A DNA stretch of 6,350 nucleotides from Gemmatimonas phototrophica (GTDB lineage Bacteria; Gemmatimonadota; Gemmatimonadetes; Longimicrobiales; Gaopeijiaceae), in assembly GCA_945876015.1 (NCBI GenBank), contig CAMCNM010000115.1, positions 1 to 6,350 on the forward strand, given 5' to 3'. Within the stretch, counting starts at the first letter, position 1. Every line of letters begins with the position of its first letter. Below the pieces are notes generated by a model that had not been told where the DNA came from, did not search any database, and saw nothing but the letters and a program-made list of their open reading frames with translations. A program made the position numbers and the translations under genes. This document shows positions 1 to 6,350 of the stretch, in pieces.

Positions 1-818
1 GACATCATCGGCGGCGGGATGGAATTCCCGATGCTCACCCTGATCGGCACCTATCAGGGCTCGCCGCCAAAGTCGCTCTACAGCACCGGGGTGCACGAGA
101 TCGCCCACATGTGGTTTCCGATGATCGTGGGTGTGAACGAGACCCGCTGGGCCTGGATCGACGAAGGCAACGCAAGCTTCCTGGAGGACCAGGCGCGCCC
201 CGGATACTGGCCGGGCGACGGGGGCGAAGCCGCTGATCGCGCCGACTACCTCGCGACCGCGCGTGCGGAGCAGGAGCAGCCGCTGATGACGCACGGCGAC
301 TACTACGAGCCGGGTCCCGGGTACGTGGTGGCCTCGTACTACAAGCCGGCGACTCTGCTCGCGACGCTGCGCGGGCTGATCGGGAAGGACGCCTTCACGA
401 AGGCATACCAGGCGTTCGTGTCCGAGTGGGCCTACAAGCACCCCACGCCATGGGATTTCTTCGCGACGTTCGAGCGCTTTGCCGGACAGGACCTGGACTG
501 GTTCTGGCAGGCGTTCTACTACGAGACCTGGGTGCTGGATCAGGCGGTCGGAGGGGTGACGACGCGGAACGCCGCCGCGGTGGTGGCGATCGAGGACCAC
601 GGGTTCGCGCCGATGCCCGCGCGCGTGAGGATCACGACGTCGCAGGGTGGCACGCTCGACCGCGAAGTGCCCGTGAGCACCTGGCTTTCGGGCGCCACCA
701 GGGCCGAGATCGTGCTGCCGGCTTCGGTCGGAATCGTGACGCGGGTGGAGATCGACCCGGAGCGCCTCTTCCCGGACCTGAACCCGGGCGACGACGTCTG
801 GGTGAGCGGGGCGCCGAA

Positions 819-822
<4 letters not shown>
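1..822 (+). CDS. M1-family zinc metallopeptidase (aminopeptidase), C-terminal part, 5' end outside window
   Basis: The frame is open from base 1 to the TAG at 820-822, and no start is visible. An ATG at 19 lies inside the conserved substrate-binding motif, read here as GGGMEFPM (the family's GxMEN-type loop), so it is not the start. Numbering from base 1, the gluzincin motif HEIAHMW gives zinc ligands H32 and H36 and catalytic E33. The third ligand is E55 in WIDEG, with exactly 18 residues between H36 and E55 (HExxH-x18-E). A downstream SYYKP segment (residues 112-116) supplies the likely transition-state tyrosine, Y113. After this come helical residues typical of the family, including a DLDWFWQAFYY stretch, then a beta-rich C-terminal domain ending in a DPERLFPDLN-type motif. 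Family knowledge: these enzymes remove N-terminal residues from peptides, and many in this group are secreted. All catalytic residues are present, so the enzyme is probably active. It converges on, and overlaps by 4 bp, the sensor kinase gene. The exact substrate cannot be told. Confidence 0.93.
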
Positions 823-2495
<1,673 letters not shown>

Positions 2496-3669
2496 CCGAA
2501 CCTCCGGGCCAGCTCCCCGGCCTCCGCGAGCGCCAGCAGCGCGATGCCCGCGAGCAGGGGACGGGCGTCCGGATGACCGCGCGGCAGCGCCGCCACCAGC
2601 GCTGCGGGTGCAGCGATCAGCGCGGGGATCATCCAACTCACCCGTATCGGATCCGTGGCCCAGACCCAACGGAAGGGCGCCACCGCGAGGAACAGGACCA
2701 GGACCCCGTGGCTCATGAGGTACATCCGGAGCCACCGCTCCACCGGGCGGTCGAGCGTCCGCCACCGAAACACGAGGAGCGCTACCAGCGCCCCGTGCCC
2801 AGCGATCTCGGTCAGTCGATGGGTGAAAGCGAGGTGATCGATCGGCTCGGTCACCCAACGGGTGAGGAGGAGCGTGTTGGCGCCGAACGCCGTGGCGCCG
2901 AGGCCGAACCAGAGGTAGGTCCTCTCCGGCGTGCGCCTCGAGAACAGGAGCAGGTGGTAGGCGCCGATTGCGACGAAGGCGAGCCCGAGGAGGAACGGGA
3001 CGAGATCCGCCTGGCGCGCCCGGAGGTCGGCCAGCTCGAGCCTTCTGGCGAGATCGTCGCCGGGTCCGAGGAGAATGTCACCCTCGAACGGGCCGGCGGC
3101 CGGGCCCGCGGCCTCGGAGAGCCACCCGACGCGATGGAATCGGATCGCCAGTTGGAGCCGGCCGTCCCGCGCCGCGGCGTCGGGGATCCGGATCAGGCGC
3201 GGTTGCGGGAATGGGAGAATGCGGGACAGGGACCCGACCTCCGCGACTTCGGCGCCGTCCACCCAGATGTCATAGCTCCCGTGGCGGGACGGGCCGACCA
3301 GGAGGGCGAGGGAGGTGCGAGCGTAGGGTGGGAGATCGACCGCCCGGCGGTACCAGACGACCCCTTCGTATCCGGGCGGGAGCTGAACCCGCCACGGGAG
3401 GTCGAGAGACGTCTGGTCCCAATCCGTCTCGTCGATCGAGACTCCGCCGAGCTCGGCGAGGAGCGAAGCCCGCGTGAACCGCCAGCCGATCGCGACGTCC
3501 AACACCGGACCGGGGTTCTGCGCGACCAGGGAATGTGGAGCGCAGGCGAGCGCCAGGGCGGCCGCGGCCAGCGCGGACCATCGAGGATGCTTCCGGAGGC
3601 GCGGAACCGAGCGCGAATGGGATCTGGGCACGGGCTCGACAGAGAGGCACCCTGGGGAGGTGCGCTTCT

Positions 3670-3698
3670 ATGATGGCCCGTAACGCTCTATCGTGCAA
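3670..3698 (-). promoter_or_regulatory. Candidate sigma70-like promoter for the sensor kinase
   Basis: On the minus strand, TTGCAC (3698-3693) and CATCAT (3675-3670) are separated by 17 bases. This would place transcription start about 30 bases before the GTG start of the kinase gene. Each box matches the consensus only partly (four of six for the -10), so this is a weak call based on spacing and location. Confidence 0.28.
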
Positions 3699-3701
3699 TC
3701 G

Positions 3702-3730
3702 TTTCTGAGGCGTCGCGCGGTCCCTATCTT
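3702..3730 (+). promoter_or_regulatory. Candidate sigma70-like promoter for the epimerase gene
   Basis: TTTCTG (3702-3707) and TATCTT (3725-3730) are 17 bases apart, giving a leader of roughly 40-45 bases before the ATG at 3781. The -10 matches four of six consensus positions and the -35 is poor. Location in the divergent intergenic region is the main support. Confidence 0.28.
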
Positions 3731-3780
3731 GGGCAGGGACGACGAGCAGGGCTCTTTCCCCCGACCACAATGGACTCCCC

Positions 3781-4668
3781 ATGAAGGAACGCCGCGCCCT
3801 GATCACCGGCGCGACCGGCTTCATCGGCTCACACCTGGCCAGCCACCTCCGCGGGGCGGGCTGGGAGGTGCACGGGGTCGTCCGGGGCGGCGCGCGGGGC
3901 GAGGGTCTCACGGGGGCCACGGTCCACGCGCACGACGGCTCGACCGCGCGAATGGTCGAGATCGTGGGCGCGGCCCGCCCCGACGTCGTCTTCCACCTGG
4001 CGTCGGCGTTCGTCGCCGAGCACAGGTCGGAGGACGTCGTCAACATGGTGGAGAGCAATCTCCTGTTCGGTACCCAGCTCGCCGAGGCCATGCGGGTGCA
4101 CGGGCGGACCCTGATGGTCAACACCGGCACGGCATGGCAGCACTACGAAGGGGAGCCGTACAACCCGGTCTGCCTGTACGCGGCCACCAAGCAGGCGTAC
4201 CTGGACGTGCTGCGGTTCTTCGCGGAAGCGGCCGGCCTCCGCGTGATCACGCTCGAGATCTTCGACAGCTACGGGCCCCGCGATCCCCGGCCCAAGCTCA
4301 TGAGCGTCCTGAAGCGGGCGGCGCAGGGCGGCAGCAGGCTTTCTCTGACGGAGGGCAGCCAGCGCTTCGATCTCGTCCACGTGCGCGACATCGTGAGGGC
4401 CTACGAGCTCGCCGCGGAGCGCCTGAGCGCCGGCGAGGTGCACGGCAGCGAGAGCTACGCATTGACGTCGCAGAGGTCCACGTCGATGCGCGAGCTGGTC
4501 GATCTGTTCGGCCGGGTGGCGGGGAAGCCGCTCGCAGCCGACTGGGGGGCGCGGGCGTACCGAGCGCGTGAGGTGATGGATCCGTGGGCGGGAGGGGCCG
4601 CGCTACCGGGATGGCGCCCCGAGATCGGCCTCCAGGAAGGTATCCGGGAGCTGCTGGCCGAGGGGTAG
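3781..4668 (+). CDS. Extended SDR: NAD(P)-dependent epimerase/dehydratase family protein
   Basis: This complete protein of 295 residues is a normal length for extended short-chain dehydrogenases. The N-terminal Rossmann motif is ITGATGFIGSH, with glycines G10, G13 and G16. The second strand ends VVRGG rather than in an acidic residue, which hints at NADP(H) preference (inference). FHLAS (71-75) is the usual post-beta4 motif. The active site shows NTGTAW (T115 or T117) and YAATK with catalytic Y133 and K137. A DSYGPRDPR segment (162-170) and DLVHVRDIVRAYELA (197-211) are the substrate-domain motifs typical of nucleotide-sugar epimerases, dehydratases and reductases. The family acts on nucleotide-linked sugars in the cytoplasm. 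It somewhat recalls CDP- or dTDP-deoxysugar reductases, but the substrate cannot be assigned and no sugar or polysaccharide genes are adjacent. The ATG start is fixed by the Rossmann fold starting six residues in. No clear ribosome-binding site is seen. It is transcribed divergently from the kinase and ends in TAG before a hairpin. Confidence 0.92.
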   Translation: MKERRALITGATGFIGSHLASHLRGAGWEVHGVVRGGARGEGLTGATVHAHDGSTARMVEIVGAARPDVVFHLASAFVAEHRSEDVVNMVESNLLFGTQLAEAMRVHGRTLMVNTGTAWQHYEGEPYNPVCLYAATKQAYLDVLRFFAEAAGLRVITLEIFDSYGPRDPRPKLMSVLKRAAQGGSRLSLTEGSQRFDLVHVRDIVRAYELAAERLSAGEVHGSESYALTSQRSTSMRELVDLFGRVAGKPLAADWGARAYRAREVMDPWAGGAALPGWRPEIGLQEGIRELLAEG

Positions 4669-4680
4669 GCCTCAAAGCAG

Positions 4681-4712
4681 CGCGGCCACCCCGGTCGCCC
4701 GGGATGGCCGCG
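4681..4712. terminator. Strong hairpin between convergent genes, probable bidirectional terminator
   Basis: The arms 4681-4694 and 4699-4712 pair over 14 positions with a single C-A mismatch around a four-base loop (TCGC). The hairpin sits 12 bases after the epimerase stop and 33 bases beyond the cytochrome c' stop on the other strand. The + side is followed only by TTC and the - side by a short CTTT, so the U-tracts are weak, as often seen in G+C-rich genomes. Confidence 0.6.
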
Positions 4713-4745
4713 TTCAACCGTCGGAAGGATCGACAGGACCTTAGG

Positions 4746-5318
4746 TCAGTTCGGCGCCGGAGCGGCCGGGGCGCCACCGGCCGGAGCGGCCGGAGCGATG
4801 GGCGGACCACGGAACGGCATGTGGCACGCACCGCAGGTCGCGTTCAGGGCGGTCACCGCGGCCAGGGTGGCCGTGTTGTCGCCCTTCACGGCGGCTTCGT
4901 CGAGCGCCTTGCCAGCATCGGCGAACGCCGTGATGCGGGCCACGAAGTCAGTGTTGTTCGACCAGATCTCGGCCTTCGAGCGAGAGGTCGGCCCCATCGA
5001 GCCCTCCGGCCACATTTTCGCGAACATCTTGCCCTGATTCTCGAGGGCTGCCGCGTGCAGCTTGATGGCGTCGTTGTCCTTGATCGGGTTGGCCGGGTTG
5101 AGCAGGGCGCGGAGCGCCGCCACGTGTTGCACGTTCGCCTGCATCACCGCCTTGCGGTACGCGATGACCGGCGGATCTGCCGGTGCCTGAGCACCTCCAC
5201 CCCCGCCACCACCACCGCCCGCACCCTGAGCCGACGCGGCCTGAGCGCTTCCGAGCGCCACGACGGCCGTGAGAGCGAACGCTCCCATCAACCTTTTCGC
5301 TAATCCGTTCACAGGCAT
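4746..5318 (-). CDS. Periplasmic cytochrome c' (class II c-type cytochrome)
   Basis: This complete protein has 190 residues. Residues 1-30 are a Sec signal peptide (KRLMGAFALTAVVALG, likely cleavage after ASA). A run of nine glycines (34-42) then links to a four-helix-bundle domain. Helix A carries the family's R-x3-M pattern (R55, M59). Later come SKAEIWS with W119, then the C-terminal haem site C162-G-A-C165-H166 followed by MPFR, matching the usual CxxCH near the end of cytochrome c'. H166 would be the axial ligand, and C162 and C165 the thioether anchors. Cytochromes c' are periplasmic, usually five-coordinate haem proteins that bind NO or CO and may protect against NO or shuttle electrons. 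After the haem site there is an unusual 20-residue Pro/Ala/Gly tail. A purine-rich GAGGAGAGG directly precedes the ATG. The gene stands alone: dnaE2 lies 160 bp upstream on the same strand, so shared transcription is possible but unlikely. Confidence 0.93.
   Translation of the reverse strand: MPVNGLAKRLMGAFALTAVVALGSAQAASAQGAGGGGGGGGGAQAPADPPVIAYRKAVMQANVQHVAALRALLNPANPIKDNDAIKLHAAALENQGKMFAKMWPEGSMGPTSRSKAEIWSNNTDFVARITAFADAGKALDEAAVKGDNTATLAAVTALNATCGACHMPFRGPPIAPAAPAGGAPAAPAPN
4756..4793. repeat. Direct repeat of 14 bp in the Pro/Ala tail of cytochrome c'
   Basis: GCCGGAGCGGCCGG occurs at 4756-4769 and again at 4780-4793, 24 bases (eight codons) apart and in the same frame. It encodes repeated Pro-Ala-Ala-Pro-type units in the tail, which suggests that the tail grew by short in-frame duplication. 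Confidence 0.7.
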
Positions 5319-5327
5319 CCTCTCCTC
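5319..5327 (-). promoter_or_regulatory. Ribosome-binding site of the cytochrome c' gene
   Basis: The coding strand reads GAGGAGAGG immediately before the ATG at 5318. An AGGAG core sits only three bases upstream, closer than usual. It still supports this ATG over the internal ATG at codon 11, which would remove the positively charged start of the signal peptide. Confidence 0.5.
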
Positions 5328-5365
5328 GGTTGAAATGAATTCCGAGCCTCTCCCGCTCTTCCAGC

Positions 5366-5383
5366 TCCGGTCGGACGACCGGA
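5366..5383. repeat. 18-bp inverted repeat upstream of cytochrome c'
   Basis: TCCGGTCG and CGACCGGA form perfect 8-bp arms around GA. The repeat lies about 50 bp before the cytochrome c' start and about 95 bp after the dnaE2 stop. It may be a dimeric regulator's operator. A terminator is less likely because no T run follows on either side. No known consensus is recognised. Confidence 0.4.
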
Positions 5384-5463
5384 CGAGGAGTACCCGGAGG
5401 GCATGATCAACTCGGGGTCAAAGTATGCAACGGAGGGGGGGAATGCGAAGCATCGGGTCTCGA

Positions 5464-5485
5464 ATCGCTATCCGATCGCTATCCG
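5464..5485. repeat. Perfect 11-bp tandem duplication across the dnaE2 stop codon
   Basis: ATCGCTATCCG occurs twice head to tail (5464-5474 and 5475-5485). The dnaE2 stop codon (5481-5479 on the minus strand) lies inside the second copy, and the first copy is just downstream of the gene. It looks like a small slippage duplication. Confidence 0.8.
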
Positions 5486-6350
5486 AAGCTCTTGATCCCG
5501 GGTGGGGATTGCCGGAGGGCGGTCAGATACCGGAAGGCGCTCGCCTTGGCCTTCCAGTGCGGGCTCCAGGTTTCCCGGGCGGGGGGAGCGGCCTCTTCCA
5601 TCTCGCCCTCGAGCGTATCCGGGAGATCCTCGCGAAGATCCTCGTCCGGCATCGCGGGGGCCATGCGGAGGGGGTCCACGTGGGAGGCCACCACGTTCAT
5701 CGTCGCGCCATCCTTCCGCAGCTCTCCCCGGACCAGGAGGAACGGCTCCATCCGCACCGTCGAACGGTCCAGCTCGTAGATCTGAGGCTTCACAATCACG
5801 TTGATGGGACCTGACTCATCCTCAAGCAGAACAAAGACATAGCCATTAGCGGTGGCAAGTCTTTGGCGGGCCGTAACGAGCCCCGCGACCCGCACCGTGG
5901 CGTGCTGCGGCAGGTCCGGGAACCGGTCCGAGGTGACCGTGTCCGGGGGGAGCTGATCGCGCAGCAGCGCGAGCGGGTGGAGGGACGCGGCGAAGTGGAG
6001 CATGCGGTATTCGGCGATCAGCCGATCGGGCGCGTCCAGGCCGGGGAAGGCCAGCCCCGCGTAGGGGTCGTCGAGCGGCAGCTCGGTCTGGGGATGATCG
6101 TCCCTTCCGCCGGTCCGGTCCGGATCCGACTCGGGGCCGAGCCATAGACCCGCCTGCCAGAGCAGCTCCCGCCGGGACAGCCCGAGCGACTCGAAGCCGC
6201 CCACCCAGATCAGGTTCTCGATCGCGGGCCGCTTGAGCGCCGCGGGGGTCCGGCGCAGGAAGTTCACCAGCGAGCGGTAGGGGCCGCCCTTTTCGCGCTC
6301 CTCCACCACGCTCCGGGCGACGTCCGCCCCCCAGTCGCGCACGAACCCCA
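5479..6350 (-). CDS. dnaE2: Error-prone DNA polymerase DnaE2 (ImuC), C-terminal part, 5' end outside window
   Basis: The frame is open from the right edge, reading G-F-V-R-D-W-G, to TAG at 5481-5479. The GTG at 6342 is an internal valine, not a start. About 290 residues of a protein usually near 1,000-1,100 are present. The first 55 or so, with RSLVNFLRRT and ENLIWVGGFESLGLSRRELLWQ, match the helix-hairpin-helix-containing region of C-family polymerases in the DnaE2 form. RMLHFAASLHPLALLRDQL matches the DnaE2 motif before the OB fold. The OB fold (about 5677-5901) carries VRVAGLVTARQR, TANGYVF and LEDESGPINVIV, a signature of DnaE2 rather than replicative DnaE. Family knowledge: DnaE2 works with ImuA and ImuB in SOS-induced translesion synthesis and mutagenesis. 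Those partner genes would lie to the right, beyond the window. The polymerase active-site aspartates are not in the window. The protein ends IKSFG, whereas many DnaE2 proteins end in an S-R-D-F-H-like motif (from memory). A low-G+C patch covers the OB-fold signature. Confidence 0.87.
   Translation of the reverse strand, partial: GFVRDWGADVARSVVEEREKGGPYRSLVNFLRRTPAALKRPAIENLIWVGGFESLGLSRRELLWQAGLWLGPESDPDRTGGRDDHPQTELPLDDPYAGLAFPGLDAPDRLIAEYRMLHFAASLHPLALLRDQLPPDTVTSDRFPDLPQHATVRVAGLVTARQRLATANGYVFVLLEDESGPINVIVKPQIYELDRSTVRMEPFLLVRGELRKDGATMNVVASHVDPLRMAPAMPDEDLREDLPDTLEGEMEEAAPPARETWSPHWKAKASAFRYLTALRQSPPGIKSFG

Noticed and set aside
2573..3673. A long + strand open frame of about 366 codons opposite the sensor region
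   Set aside because: The product is rich in Arg, Glu, Pro and Gly with no recognisable motifs. The opposite strand encodes a signal peptide and membrane helices.
3270..4130. A minus-strand open frame running across the intergenic region and the epimerase gene
   Set aside because: It overlaps two well-supported genes and has low-complexity Arg/Pro content. The + strand frame carries Rossmann and YxxxK motifs.
5193..5219. Nine-glycine run as a sign of a frameshift or sequencing artefact
   Set aside because: The codons are mixed (GGC, GGT, GGG, GGA), and the frame is intact from signal peptide to haem motif on both sides, so it is a real low-complexity linker.
5405..5410. TTGATC on the minus strand as an FNR/NNR box upstream of cytochrome c'
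   Set aside because: Only the TTGAT half-site is present, with no ATCAA partner at the required four-base spacing.

Overview
The window is G+C-rich DNA (roughly two thirds G+C by eye) carrying five genes on both strands. I see no mobile element, CRISPR array or RNA gene. Several traits fit an environmental, aerobic, Gram-negative-type bacterium, with Gemmatimonadota my best guess: signal peptides ending in A-Q, an M1 metallopeptidase of the type common in that phylum, a seven-helix sensor kinase with tandem receivers, and a DnaE2 polymerase. The phylum is inferred from sequence style only.

Layout from left to right. (1) The C-terminal part of an M1-family zinc aminopeptidase on the + strand (1-822), whose start lies outside the window. 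(2) Tail to tail with it and overlapping by 4 bp is a large hybrid sensor histidine kinase on the - strand (819-3631). Its reading frame is broken by an apparent one-base deletion near 2494-2497, exactly between transmembrane helices 6 and 7. The upstream piece holds the signal peptide, a jelly-roll-like periplasmic domain and six helices. The downstream piece holds helix 7, HisKA, HATPase and two receiver domains. Adding one base would give a continuous protein of about 937 residues. (3) A 149-bp divergent promoter region. (4) An extended short-chain dehydrogenase/NAD(P)-dependent sugar epimerase-like gene on the + strand (3781-4668). (5) A strong hairpin between convergent genes, probably a shared terminator. 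(6) A periplasmic cytochrome c' on the - strand (4746-5318). (7) A 160-bp intergenic stretch with an inverted repeat and a short tandem repeat. (8) The C-terminal third of an error-prone polymerase, DnaE2/ImuC, on the - strand (5479 to the right edge).

The genes do not form one evident pathway. They look like ordinary chromosomal neighbours: a secreted peptidase, a membrane sensor, a nucleotide-sugar-type enzyme, a periplasmic haem protein and an SOS mutagenesis polymerase. I found no convincing undescribed system. The points most worth a second look are the kinase frameshift, a sharp low-G+C patch inside the conserved OB-fold segment of dnaE2, the low-complexity ends of the cytochrome c', and the palindromic shared stop codons of the first two genes.
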